Below the pieces are notes generated by a model that was not told the origin of the DNA, made no database searches, and was given only the letters and a program-made list of their open reading frames with translations. A DNA stretch of 64,000 bases from Pseudomonas sp. B33.4 (GTDB lineage Bacteria; Pseudomonadota; Gammaproteobacteria; Pseudomonadales; Pseudomonadaceae), in assembly GCF_034555375.1 (NCBI RefSeq), contig NZ_CP140706.1, positions 2,781,001-2,845,000 of the forward strand, written 5' to 3'. Below, piece by piece: positions 18,883 through 27,515 of this stretch. Position 1 is the first letter of the stretch; each line of letters opens with the position of its first letter. A program made the position numbers and the translations under genes.

Positions 18883-21800
18883 TTACTTGAGTCCGACACC
18901 TAATGAACTATGGCCAAAAAACGGATGGGTTATTGCCGACCCATTCGAACCTCTCACTAGATAGACTGTTCGGTTTGCCGGTTTCGGCCACCAGGCATGA
19001 GTGGAAGTGTGCGACCAATAATGGTGGTCACCCATCGGCCAGCGCCCGCTGTAGGCAAAGTGAATCTCATACAGTTCCTCATAGCTGGGTATACGGGCTC
19101 CCTGCGCATTGGCTACATTCACTATGTTGTACCAGGTGCCCCCCCCAAGCCCCACACAATAAATCACGCCAGTCACTGAAACCGAATAGCTCTTGGCTTG
19201 CTGTGCAGTGTCTCTGGCCGTGATGGTCGCGGTGCCTCTGCCCCGAGCGGTGACGAAACCGCCGCCATCGACTGCGGCAATCGCTGGATTGCTGGAGCTG
19301 TAAGTAATTGCTCCTGTGCCTCCTGTGGCCCGTCGCGTAAATGAGTTACCTGTATTCCAGTTGGGGAGCACGTTGGGGGAACCCACACAAATATAAGTCT
19401 TGCCTCTCAATGTGACCGGGCTTGTGTCGAAGCTCATCGGCGAGATTCTGCGAAATGTTCGCGTCGTAGAGATCTGATCTGTACTCAATGCCTTGGCGTA
19501 CACCGAATGTTCACCAAGGGTGATCGCCAAGGGAGTCGTCCACGTCCCGTTGGCATCGGCGGACACGACGATATTTGTGGCTGTACCCAAATCATAAATC
19601 TGCACTTGATAAAAAGGCGTGACCTTGCCTGTCAGAACAACCGACGTATCGACAGTAGGCCCTCCATTACTCAGTTCGCCTCCTGAGTGTCTTACCGATG
19701 TCAGCGTCACTGCTTCGTGGGGTTTGACCGTAAAATTGTGCGCAGGGGATTCCAGTTGCTCGCCATAGAGCGCTCGTACCTTGATGACGTAGGATTTCAG
19801 GGCCAGCGTCGATAGATCTGTCGAACCCTTGCCCTCGCCATCCAGAGTGACAGGGTCGCCGATGGGAGCGTTTTCGTCATAAAGCTGAACACGCTGGTCG
19901 GGATCTGCCAATACGGCAACGGTAATTTCTCTGTCGTAGGTTATGCCATTGTGCGCGACCGGTCCTTTGGAGTCGTCGACTGCCGTAATACTGGGTTTCG
20001 TGGCAATACCGATGGTAAAGGTGCGTGGATTGCCGTCCGGTACATCGGCGCCATACAAGGCTTTCACGGTGACGGTCTGCAGACCTTCGACGAGGCCGTC
20101 TGCAGGAGATTCCCATACCCACAGATCAGTGGCTTGCGGTGTGCCTTTGGGAACACCGTTGACCTTGATCTCGACCTTTTCACCGCGTGTCGCCGTGCCA
20201 TGGATCGTCACTCGCTTGTCGTAGGTCAACCCGGCTTCGGGAATCTCCTGGCCTTGCGGGTTGAGGATTTTGGTGATGACCGGCGTCACATAGTCGTAGC
20301 GTGTACGGATAGTCAGTGGCAGGGCCGGGAACTCGATTGCAGCGGTTTCTTCTGTGCTGTTGTCGAAAATCACTTTGCATTTCACCACCGCTGGAGAACT
20401 GTGCCGCAATTTCAAAAGTTCACTTCTGAGCAAGGATTCGTCCAGACCTCCGGTCACTTGCTGGTCACTGATTTGATGATCTTTCAGTACATCGATCCGG
20501 TAGGTGCCGGTGCTGGTTTCGCCCTCGACATAGACCCAAGTGCGCTGACCCTTGACAATAAACGGCCATATGTTCACCAGCACCCTCGCGTCGCCGGCAA
20601 ACTCCATCAAGTCCAGAATAGCCTTGTCTGCTTGAGGCACTTGCGGTCTGGGCAGGTCGTTTTCCGGATCCTGAAAGTCGAGGATGTTCAGCGGTAACAC
20701 TTCCGAAGGCGTCCACAAGCCATAGCGCTGCACGTCATAGCTGACGTCAACCGAGCGTCGAATGTTGGCGCCCACAAACGAGGCGGCCAGGTGAAAGGTA
20801 ACGATGCCGGAAGATTCGGCGGGTTGTTCCAGATCCTCTGATGTACCGCCCCCGGGTGTCCCGCGCCATTTCAGCGCCAGGGTGTCGAGTGTTGCGTCCA
20901 TGCTCAGATAACTGCACTCGATATCGACACCGTTGAGCGCATCCATCGGGTTCAACGAACCGTTGGGTGCTGGTAATACGGTAGGCGCAGGCAAATGCCC
21001 CACCGGTATGCCAACCATTACTTCGAAGGGTGCTGAATAGCTGTACTTTCCAGTTGCGGCATGCAGCAGGGTGTAACGGACAGTGACCGTATAGCCGATA
21101 TTGGCCGAGACGTATTGGACATCTACCCGAAAACGCGCGGTCTTGTCGATCGACAACTGAGTGATGGGGACGCTGCCTTTGGTTGAGCTGAAAGCGGAGA
21201 GTCCGATCCAGTGATACGTCAGGGTATCGCCCTTGAGCCAATTGACCGGTTTGACCAGCACATGGGCCTGGGTATAAACCAGCGTCGGGTCGATCACGCC
21301 ATCTTGGGCTTCTTCTACATCGGGGGCCGGCAGGGTGACGGGCACTGCGCGTACCTCGACCCGCAGAAAGTCAGACTCGCTGAGTCCATAGTCGGCAAGA
21401 TCGTCGTTGTACACCCGGTAATGGAGTTTGAGGCTGCCGTTGTTCAACTCGAGGATGTGCTCGTTCATCACGTAGATGTATATAAAACCCATCTGCTGAT
21501 CGTTACTGCTGACGTCATAAGGTTCTTCATACACATAGGGATTGCCGTCCGATTTCGTGCCTTCCCAGATCATGTTGATCGAATCACCGACTTTAAGGCT
21601 CGGATAGGCAATTCTGACGGTCGCTGTTTTGCTGTCGGCGGGTAAAATGGCACCGACTACTTCATCAATTGCCGGTGCGGGCAATAGCGCAGGGTTGCCG
21701 ATCACCTTGACGAAGGTGCGTTTGGAATAAAGCAACGGGCTACCGTCTTTCTTGCGCAAAACGTAGGAGCCATCGAGCGTCCCGTTGGCGAACAGACTGA

Positions 21801-22833
21801 CGAATGCAAAAGGGATCGGGAACTCAAGAATGTAAGGCAGGGTACCGACGGTTACTTCTTCGGTCAGTGTGCGAGGCGCTGTTCCAGTACCCCCGACACC
21901 GGCAACATTGATCACGATAGTGTCGCCTTCGGCGAACTCTTGATTGGTTTCGAGGAGGATCAACAGATTGGTCGCCTGATGATCCAGTTGATCGAGATGG
22001 AGTTCGCCATCATCGGCATCTTCGAAAAAAGCCGGGTCCAGGCGAGCAGCCCCGCCATCTACCTTAACCGACGTCTCTTTCGACCATATCTCGCACCAGT
22101 TCCAGACCTCGTCATGGATTTCGTACTTGATCGGCATGGCGGCGCTATCGCCAGCGGTCCGGATGTCGCTGGGCAACGCGGTGATGACAATGTCCTCGGT
22201 GCCAGCGGCCTCAGCCTCTGTCACCACGTGCGGGGCCAGAAAAATCCCTCCCCAGCGAACCCAGATGACGTCGCGCTCCGTAATAAACGGATAATGCTTG
22301 ATGGTCATGGGGACGCCAGTGTCCGCCCATTCTTTGCTTATACCGTTGTTGATGACATCTGGCGGCAAACCGACCATGTCCAGCGCCGAATGCCAATCAT
22401 CCCACTGCTCTTTATCCTCGCCGCCCGGCAAGGTCAATTTGACCAGCAGCGTCAGTACGGCGGAAGGATCGTCAGGGAGCGGTTCACCTAGCCGGGTTAC
22501 CTGGTAATAGCACTCAGAGTAACCGGGGGTGATTTCAGCGGTCGGCAGGAAGAAGAACAGTCGTACATTGACGTCTTCGGCCTTGATTTGCAGTTCGTGA
22601 ATGACTTTGTTGTTCCAGAAAATCCGGATTTCATCGCCTGCCGCCATGCCGAGGTAAGGGTCGATAAGGCAGAATATGCCTGCCTCGGATTGTTCAAACG
22701 TGGCCAGGTTGATACCGCCGTCGGCATCCACAACAGGCCGAGTCATATTACCGATGTACAGAGGCCACAGTTCCAATGGCGCAACGGACAAGTCTCTGCG
22801 GGGAGGAAACAGAAAAAGTCTGAAAGAAGTCAT
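18883..22833 (-). CDS. Large Ig-like repeat protein with lectin-like C-terminus (1316 aa)
   Basis: The protein starts MTSFRLFLFPPRRDLS and continues with about six to seven large repeats (L-x-P-A-P opener, D-G-x-(I/L)-D-P, GD-x-I-x-x-x-W), then Big-type Ig modules (about 850-1150). A Big_2-like module (ATGGTGAITYSSSNPAIAAV) and a terminal domain of about 90 residues with RIPSYEEL, WPMGDHHYWS and a V-x-L-V-x-G strand follow. That end resembles the C-type-lectin-like tip of invasin/intimin-type proteins, but it lacks the usual final cysteine. The frame is open to ATG 22887; 22833 was preferred because it places the shared palindrome at the same distance as in the paralogue and aligns the N-termini, although its ribosome-binding site is weak. 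No signal peptide is visible. Function unknown; adhesion or host interaction is inference. Confidence 0.7.
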   Translation of the reverse strand: MTSFRLFLFPPRRDLSVAPLELWPLYIGNMTRPVVDADGGINLATFEQSEAGIFCLIDPYLGMAAGDEIRIFWNNKVIHELQIKAEDVNVRLFFFLPTAEITPGYSECYYQVTRLGEPLPDDPSAVLTLLVKLTLPGGEDKEQWDDWHSALDMVGLPPDVINNGISKEWADTGVPMTIKHYPFITERDVIWVRWGGIFLAPHVVTEAEAAGTEDIVITALPSDIRTAGDSAAMPIKYEIHDEVWNWCEIWSKETSVKVDGGAARLDPAFFEDADDGELHLDQLDHQATNLLILLETNQEFAEGDTIVINVAGVGGTGTAPRTLTEEVTVGTLPYILEFPIPFAFVSLFANGTLDGSYVLRKKDGSPLLYSKRTFVKVIGNPALLPAPAIDEVVGAILPADSKTATVRIAYPSLKVGDSINMIWEGTKSDGNPYVYEEPYDVSSNDQQMGFIYIYVMNEHILELNNGSLKLHYRVYNDDLADYGLSESDFLRVEVRAVPVTLPAPDVEEAQDGVIDPTLVYTQAHVLVKPVNWLKGDTLTYHWIGLSAFSSTKGSVPITQLSIDKTARFRVDVQYVSANIGYTVTVRYTLLHAATGKYSYSAPFEVMVGIPVGHLPAPTVLPAPNGSLNPMDALNGVDIECSYLSMDATLDTLALKWRGTPGGGTSEDLEQPAESSGIVTFHLAASFVGANIRRSVDVSYDVQRYGLWTPSEVLPLNILDFQDPENDLPRPQVPQADKAILDLMEFAGDARVLVNIWPFIVKGQRTWVYVEGETSTGTYRIDVLKDHQISDQQVTGGLDESLLRSELLKLRHSSPAVVKCKVIFDNSTEETAAIEFPALPLTIRTRYDYVTPVITKILNPQGQEIPEAGLTYDKRVTIHGTATRGEKVEIKVNGVPKGTPQATDLWVWESPADGLVEGLQTVTVKALYGADVPDGNPRTFTIGIATKPSITAVDDSKGPVAHNGITYDREITVAVLADPDQRVQLYDENAPIGDPVTLDGEGKGSTDLSTLALKSYVIKVRALYGEQLESPAHNFTVKPHEAVTLTSVRHSGGELSNGGPTVDTSVVLTGKVTPFYQVQIYDLGTATNIVVSADANGTWTTPLAITLGEHSVYAKALSTDQISTTRTFRRISPMSFDTSPVTLRGKTYICVGSPNVLPNWNTGNSFTRRATGGTGAITYSSSNPAIAAVDGGGFVTARGRGTATITARDTAQQAKSYSVSVTGVIYCVGLGGGTWYNIVNVANAQGARIPSYEELYEIHFAYSGRWPMGDHHYWSHTSTHAWWPKPANRTVYLVRGSNGSAITHPFFGHSSLGVGLK

Positions 22834-22900
22834 GAGCAATATCGCCTGGACGGGAAAAACCGGTGATCCCGTTTTAATCCCATTCATTGCTCATCGACTA

Positions 22901-22916
22901 CTGTCAGATCTTACAG
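22901..22916. promoter_or_regulatory. Near-perfect copy of the Ig-like gene palindrome
   Basis: CTGTCAGATCTTACAG differs from the symmetric core at 18731-18746 by one base. Its position relative to the preferred start (68 bases) is close to that in the paralogue (62 bases). Confidence 0.65.
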
Positions 22917-23012
22917 GGGTGAGCGTGTTTCAGACGGACGGTCAAGTCCCAGCGAGTCTGTGTATTGAGCGTCCGACTGAGCACTGCGCGCCCCTGAAGG
23001 GGGCTGGCGGGG

Positions 23013-23960
23013 TCAGAAGGCGTACGGAATGCTGACTTTCGCCCAGAGCATTTCCCCTTCCGGCCGGTTCTCCACATCAAACTCCTTGGCCCAGCGAATC
23101 TCCGCACTGGCGTACTTGAGAAAGGTGAAGTGCAGCGCCGGGCCAATCGCGAACACCTTGCCGCGCACGCCATCATCGACGTCCTGCCCGGCGAACTGCA
23201 CGGTATGGCCGAACTGTTTGTCGTCGGTGGTCTGCTTGAGGTAATAGCCGTTGATACCGAGCATCAGGTCGTCGGTGATCTTGTAGCTGGCCGAATAATC
23301 GAAGTGGAAGATCTGCCCGGACTTGTAGTCGGTGTCCTTGTTTTTCTCGTTGAAGCTGTAAGTGGTCTTCATCGAGACTTCGGTCTTGTCGGTCGGCAGC
23401 CAGGTGAACGAGAACAACGGCTTGTAGGTGTAGAAATTGTTGCTGGTGTTGGCCAGCCGGTCGACGCTGTATTCGCCAGTGGGCACGGTGATTTCCACGG
23501 CGGCGCCGAGGGTCAGGTTCTTGCCCATGTCCCACAGAATGATCGGTGCGAAGGTGGTATCGCCCATGCCTTCGCGGGTGTCGCTCAAGCCGAACACCGC
23601 GACTTCCTGCTTCAACCACGGCTGGGCGATGTAGCCCGCCAGGCGTCCTCCGAACACACGCACCGGGCTCAAGTAATCGAGGCGCGGGATCACTGCCGTG
23701 GATTCGATCTCGACATTTGGCACTTTGCCGCCGAGGGAACTGATGTTGAGTTTTCGCGACTTGTAATGGTTGTAGTAGAGGTTGAACGCGACCATGTTTT
23801 CCGGAAGGCTGTCGACCTCCAGCGGCAGCATGAAAAAGCCGTCGGTGCCGGTGCCGATGTTGTCGACGCCGGCTTCGGTGGCCAGAGCGGGCAACGTCAG
23901 GGTGCAACCTGCGATGAAAAGGGCGAGCGGCAAGAAGGATGTTGCACGGTTCTGGCTCAT
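23013..23960 (-). CDS. MetA-pathway-type outer-membrane protein
   Basis: A 315-residue protein with an N-terminal signal peptide (about 1-28, ending LPALA) followed by alternating amphipathic strands and ending in a C-terminal aromatic residue (SIPYAF), as in outer-membrane beta-barrels. The pattern YYNHYKS, FGLSDTREGMGDTTFAPIILW and VPTGEY is typical of the phenol-degradation MetA-like family (PF13557), whose members are thought to help hydrophobic or aromatic substrates cross the outer membrane. ATG 23960 is preceded by GAGGAC; the earlier ATG at 23972 overlaps that site. The gene is divergent from an AraC-type regulator, which is its likely controller. The substrate cannot be read from sequence. 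Confidence 0.8.
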   Translation of the reverse strand: MSQNRATSFLPLALFIAGCTLTLPALATEAGVDNIGTGTDGFFMLPLEVDSLPENMVAFNLYYNHYKSRKLNISSLGGKVPNVEIESTAVIPRLDYLSPVRVFGGRLAGYIAQPWLKQEVAVFGLSDTREGMGDTTFAPIILWDMGKNLTLGAAVEITVPTGEYSVDRLANTSNNFYTYKPLFSFTWLPTDKTEVSMKTTYSFNEKNKDTDYKSGQIFHFDYSASYKITDDLMLGINGYYLKQTTDDKQFGHTVQFAGQDVDDGVRGKVFAIGPALHFTFLKYASAEIRWAKEFDVENRPEGEMLWAKVSIPYAF

Positions 23961-23993
23961 GACTGTCCTCATTATTATTGTGATTGGGACCTG

Positions 23994-24019
23994 GTACCGG
24001 TCGCTCGGAGCGCCGGTAC
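23994..24019. promoter_or_regulatory. Hairpin/palindrome in the divergent intergenic region
   Basis: GTACCGG and CCGGTAC flank CGCTC-G-GAGCG, giving an almost continuous 26-base palindrome about 34 bases upstream of the MetA-type start. It could be a regulator site or a 5' UTR hairpin. Confidence 0.5.
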
Positions 24020-24121
24020 GCTAGAAATAAGCGTTTGGCGTACGTTGGGGCAGGGTATTGGCGGACACCGAGGGGGGCATCTGCGGACAGTTCGCGCACC
24101 CTGTGCTAACTTCCATCGACA

Positions 24122-24131
24122 TAACCGGTTA
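24122..24131. promoter_or_regulatory. 10-bp palindrome upstream of the AraC-type gene
   Basis: TAACCGGTTA ends 28 bases before the ATG at 24160. It is a possible operator, but short enough to be chance. Confidence 0.3.
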
Positions 24132-24159
24132 CAAAAATAACAATCAAGCGTGATCCGGA

Positions 24160-25239
24160 ATGTCAGTCCCCATGAACGTAAAAGTCCAAGCCCCGACCTT
24201 TGAACTGGCGCTGGTCTCGCCGTTTCTTTTGCAAACCCTCGCCGAAGTCGCGCAGAACAAGGGCATCGACCCCCAGAGCTTGTGCCGTGGGTTGGGTTTT
24301 ACCCTTGAAGATCTGCAGGATCCGGCGCAGCGGATTTCCTATCGCCAGGCGGTGGCGATGATTCAGCGCGCGCTCAAAGTACTGCCCAATCAGGGTCTGG
24401 GGCTGTGGGTTGGTGCGCAGAACGTACTCGGCACTTTGGGCCTGCTCGGGCATGTGTTGTCGCTGTGCAAGACCTTGCGGGATGCCTTTGCGTTGGGCAT
24501 TCGTCATCAACACACTTCAGGCGGGATTGTGGTGTCCAGCGTCGATGTGGTCGGTGGCAAAGTGCATCTCGATGCTGAATGTCGTCTGCCATTTGCCGAT
24601 GTGCAGGTGTTCGCGGTCGAGGAATTTTTCGCCAGTCTGCTGGTGTATGGCCGGGCGCTGGTCGGGCCTGAGTTCAAGGCGATTGCCGTGGAGTTCGTCC
24701 ACGCCGCGCCGGATTACCTCAGCGAATACCACCGCCTGCTCGGGCCGCAGGTGCGCTTCGGCTGTCTGCACAATCGCATGTTGATCGACGCGCAATGGCT
24801 GGATGTGCACCTGCCCAATCATCATTCGCTGGCATTGCGTCAGGCAGTGGCGTTGCTGGAGCTGGAAGCGGCGCAGGTGCATCAGAAACTTGATCTGATT
24901 CAGGCCGTGGAGCGGGCGATTGCCCGGGATCTGAGCAGTGGCAGTCACATTGAAAAGATTGCCGGCGATTTGAATATGAGCGGCCGCACGTTGCGCCGAC
25001 GTCTGACTGAGCATGCGTTGACGTTCGAGGCGCTGCTGGAGCAGGTGCGCCAGGCGCGGACGTTGAGTTTGCTGGCCAACCCGGACATGCCGATTGAGCG
25101 GATTACCGAAGAAGTCGGCTACAGCGATGTGCGCAGTTTTCGTCGGGCGTTCAAGCGCTGGACGGGGCTGAGCCCTAGCGCCTGGCGTCATGACGCCAAC
25201 CCTCACCCCAGCCCTCCCGAAACGTCGGACCGCCCGTAG
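24160..25239 (+). CDS. AraC-family transcriptional regulator
   Basis: A 359-residue regulator. The first 220 residues or so form the Arabinose_bd-type N-terminal domain common in Pseudomonas AraC proteins (LGTLGLLGHVLSLCKTLRDA, YLSEYHRLLGPQVRFG). The last 100 carry two helix-turn-helix motifs (HIEKIAGDLNMSGRTLRRRL and ITEEVGYSDVRSFRRAFKRW followed by GLSPSAWR). It is divergent from the MetA-type outer-membrane gene and probably controls it. ATG 24160 touches a weak GGA; ATG 24172 is an equally possible start. The last 14 or so residues (after SAWRHD) are encoded by the end of an intergenic repeat element, so the C-terminus appears to have been rewritten by that element. Confidence 0.85.
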   Translation: MSVPMNVKVQAPTFELALVSPFLLQTLAEVAQNKGIDPQSLCRGLGFTLEDLQDPAQRISYRQAVAMIQRALKVLPNQGLGLWVGAQNVLGTLGLLGHVLSLCKTLRDAFALGIRHQHTSGGIVVSSVDVVGGKVHLDAECRLPFADVQVFAVEEFFASLLVYGRALVGPEFKAIAVEFVHAAPDYLSEYHRLLGPQVRFGCLHNRMLIDAQWLDVHLPNHHSLALRQAVALLELEAAQVHQKLDLIQAVERAIARDLSSGSHIEKIAGDLNMSGRTLRRRLTEHALTFEALLEQVRQARTLSLLANPDMPIERITEEVGYSDVRSFRRAFKRWTGLSPSAWRHDANPHPSPPETSDRP

Positions 25240-25392
25240 GGAGAGGGAGCCGACCGGGATGTCTTGCGTCATGCATCGACCTGAAAGACTTATGTCGATT
25301 ATGGATTCGGTACAGTACGTTCAAGTCGGTGTAGATCTCTAATATCCCCCAATCAGTTCCCTCTCCCGCCGGGAGAGGGCTAGGGTGAGGGG
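25199..25392. repeat. MITE-like intergenic element, copy 1
   Basis: Bounded by inverted ends CCTCACCCCAGCCCTCCC and CTCTCCCGCCGGGAGAGGGC plus TAGGGTGAGGGG. An inner inverted pair (CGACCTGAAAG / TTCAAGTCGGTGTA) lies inside. Related to the elements at 31933 and 52092. Its left end overlaps the AraC-type coding sequence. Confidence 0.7.
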
Positions 25393-25468
25393 CTTTTGAC
25401 TTCCATCCAATCCCACACAAACCCTCCGGCCACAGGTAAACTCCCGCGCACTTTCCCAAGGAGTTCAC

Positions 25469-26356
25469 ATGAGTTACTACCAGCCGGGCATTCTCGCCAC
25501 CCCAGTTCCTGCGCAAGCACGTCACCTGTTTTTCGCCCTTGAATCGGTTGAAGCACTGCCGCAGGCGATCGACAACCTGATCAATCAGGTGGACGGCAAG
25601 TCAGCAGTGGTCGGTTTCGGCGAATCCCTGGCCAAGGCGCTCAACGTGCAGATCGACGGCCTGCGCAGCTTCCCGGCCATGAGCGGCGTCGGTGTCGAGA
25701 ACCCATCGACCCAACACGCATTGTGGGTGTGGCTGCACGGCGTTGACCGTGGTGAACTGCTCAACCGCTGCAACGCCCTCGAAGCCGCACTGGCGCCGGC
25801 CTTGCGTCTGGTCGAGATGCAGGAAGCCTTTCGCCACAAGGACGGCCACGACCTGACCGGCTACGAAGACGGCACCGAAAACCCGCACGACGAAGCCGCC
25901 ATCGCCGCCGCTCTGCAAAGCGCCGGCACTGACGGCATGGTCGGTGGCAGCTTCGCCGCGATCCAGCAGTGGCAGCACGACCTCAAGGGTTTCCACAAGC
26001 TCTCGGCCGACGACAAAGACAACATCATGGGCCGTCGCCTCAGCGATAACGAAGAGATCGACGACGCGCCAGTCTCCGCCCACGTCAAACGCACCGCGCA
26101 GGAAAGCTTTGCGCCAGAAGCGTTCGTCGTGCGTCGCTCGATGCCGTGGATCGAAGGTGATCGCGCCGGTTTGATGTTCCTCGCCTTCGGTTTCTCGCTG
26201 GATGCTTTCGAAGCACAACTGCGGCGCATGAGCGGTCTGGAAGACGGCATCACTGATGGTCTGTATCGCATCAGCCGGCCGATCACTGGCGGCTACTACT
26301 GGTGCCCGCCGCTGAAGGACGGTCACCTCGATCTGCGCGCCTTGCGCATCGGCTAA
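25469..26356 (+). CDS. Dyp-type haem peroxidase
   Basis: A 295-residue dye-decolourising peroxidase. The family signature GxxDG appears as GYEDGTENP with the distal Asp at about 134. The proximal haem-ligand His is about 205 (AHVKRTA), and a conserved Arg follows in FVVRRSMPW. Length and motifs fit the bacterial class B Dyp enzymes, which oxidise phenolics and dyes with hydrogen peroxide. No signal peptide is present, so it is cytoplasmic unless encapsulated or Tat-exported by other means; no encapsulin gene is adjacent. AAGGAG at 25458-25463 fixes the start. The next gene begins 10 bases after the stop, so the two are probably co-transcribed. Confidence 0.92.
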   Translation: MSYYQPGILATPVPAQARHLFFALESVEALPQAIDNLINQVDGKSAVVGFGESLAKALNVQIDGLRSFPAMSGVGVENPSTQHALWVWLHGVDRGELLNRCNALEAALAPALRLVEMQEAFRHKDGHDLTGYEDGTENPHDEAAIAAALQSAGTDGMVGGSFAAIQQWQHDLKGFHKLSADDKDNIMGRRLSDNEEIDDAPVSAHVKRTAQESFAPEAFVVRRSMPWIEGDRAGLMFLAFGFSLDAFEAQLRRMSGLEDGITDGLYRISRPITGGYYWCPPLKDGHLDLRALRIG

Positions 26357-26366
26357 AGGAATGGAA

Positions 26367-27332
26367 ATGAACGTGGTGCGCTGGGGCATGATCGGTTGTG
26401 GCAGCGTCGCTGAACGCAAGAGCGGTCCGGCCTTCTACAAGGCGCCCGGCTCGGCGCTGGTGGCGGTGATGGGCCGACGGCTTGAAGCCGTGACCGACTA
26501 CGCCGCGCGCCACGGCATCGCCCGCGTCTACACCGACGTCGATGCGCTGATCAACGATCCCGAGGTGGACGCGGTGTACATCGCCACGCCGCCCGACAGC
26601 CACCACGCCTACAGCCTGAAAGTCGCCGCTGCCGGCAAACATTGCTGCGTGGAAAAGCCCATGGCGCTGAATGCCGGGCAAAGCCGCGAAATGCAGCAAG
26701 CGTTTGCCGAGGCGGGTTTGCACCTGTTCGTTTCCTACTACCGCCGTTCGTTGCCGCGCTTTGCGCAGGTGCGGCAATGGTTGGAGGAGGGGCGCATAGG
26801 TGACGTGCGACACTTGAGCTGGACGCTGACCAAGGCACCGTCGCCAGCGGATCTGAACGGTCGCGACAACTGGCGCACCGATCCTACGGTGGCCGGTGGC
26901 GGCTACTTCGCTGACCTGGCCAGTCACGGTTTCGATCTGTTCCAGTATCTGCTCGGCGACATTGTCGAGGTCGCCGGTTTTACCGCGCGTCAGGCCGGGT
27001 TGTATGCGGCGGAAGATGCCGTCAGCGCCAGTTGGCGATTCGCCTCCGGGGCGCTGGGCATGGGCTGCTGGAGTTTTGTGGCGGATCGGCGTGAGGATCG
27101 GGTCGAGATCATCGGCAGCCTTGGGCGGATCGGTTTTTCCGTATTCGACGAACACCCGGTTGAGCTGCATGCCGATGAGCGCATCAGCCTGGAAATCCCT
27201 CATCACGAACACATCCAGTGGCATCACGTGCTCGGCATGAACGCCCACATTCGTGGCGACTCACAACATCCCGCCGTCGCTGAACAAGCCCTCAAGACCG
27301 ACTGGGTCATGGACCAGATCCTCAAACGTTAA
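26367..27332 (+). CDS. Gfo/Idh/MocA family NAD(P)-dependent oxidoreductase
   Basis: A 321-residue protein. The N-terminal Rossmann fold shows GMIGCGSVAERK (residues about 8-19), VDAVYIATPPDSHH, and the family hallmark CVEKPMALN with the catalytic-type Lys. The C-terminal domain is the usual alpha/beta substrate domain. Such enzymes oxidise or reduce sugar and cyclitol hydroxyls; the substrate cannot be predicted here. ATG 26367 was chosen because AAAGGA at 26355-26360 gives a six-base spacing, whereas the in-frame ATG 26361 abuts it. The gene ends in a class C REP pair. Pairing with the Dyp peroxidase has no obvious functional logic. Confidence 0.88.
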   Translation: MNVVRWGMIGCGSVAERKSGPAFYKAPGSALVAVMGRRLEAVTDYAARHGIARVYTDVDALINDPEVDAVYIATPPDSHHAYSLKVAAAGKHCCVEKPMALNAGQSREMQQAFAEAGLHLFVSYYRRSLPRFAQVRQWLEEGRIGDVRHLSWTLTKAPSPADLNGRDNWRTDPTVAGGGYFADLASHGFDLFQYLLGDIVEVAGFTARQAGLYAAEDAVSASWRFASGALGMGCWSFVADRREDRVEIIGSLGRIGFSVFDEHPVELHADERISLEIPHHEHIQWHHVLGMNAHIRGDSQHPAVAEQALKTDWVMDQILKR

Positions 27333-27417
27333 GATCAAAAGATCGCAGCCTTCGGCAGCTCCTACAGGGGATTGCGGTCTCATGTAGGAGCTGCCGAAGG
27401 CTGCGATCTTTTGATCT
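27332..27417. repeat. REP pair, class C
   Basis: Two perfect 35-base inverted arms containing GATCGCAGCCTTCGGCAGCT and its complement, with a 16-base loop. The left arm begins in the stop codon of the oxidoreductase gene. It may also act as a transcription stop. Confidence 0.92.
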
Positions 27418-27459
27418 CCAACACCAATCTAAGGTTATGCCCATTCGGTATTTCTCAAC

Positions 27460-27510
27460 CTTGTCATAACAACCCTAAGATCACGTCATAACTCGTTATA
27501 ACAAGTGATC
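27460..27510. promoter_or_regulatory. Candidate autoregulatory operator of the GntR/UTRA regulator
   Basis: Three octamers, GTCATAAC (27463), GTCATAAC (27485) and the palindrome GTTATAAC (27495), lie just before the regulator start. They are embedded in a longer inverted repeat CTTGTCATAAC ... GTTATAACAAG (27460-27470 / 27495-27505) and in GATCAC ... GTGATC (27479-27484 / 27505-27510). The position fits repression of the regulator's own operon. Confidence 0.55.
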
Positions 27511-27515
27511 CCGTG

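Noticed and set aside
18666..18899. 78-residue N-terminal extension of the first Ig-like protein
   Set aside because: No ribosome-binding site, it overlaps the stop region of the neighbouring gene and spans the 24-bp palindrome; the start at 18665 has a good AGGAG.
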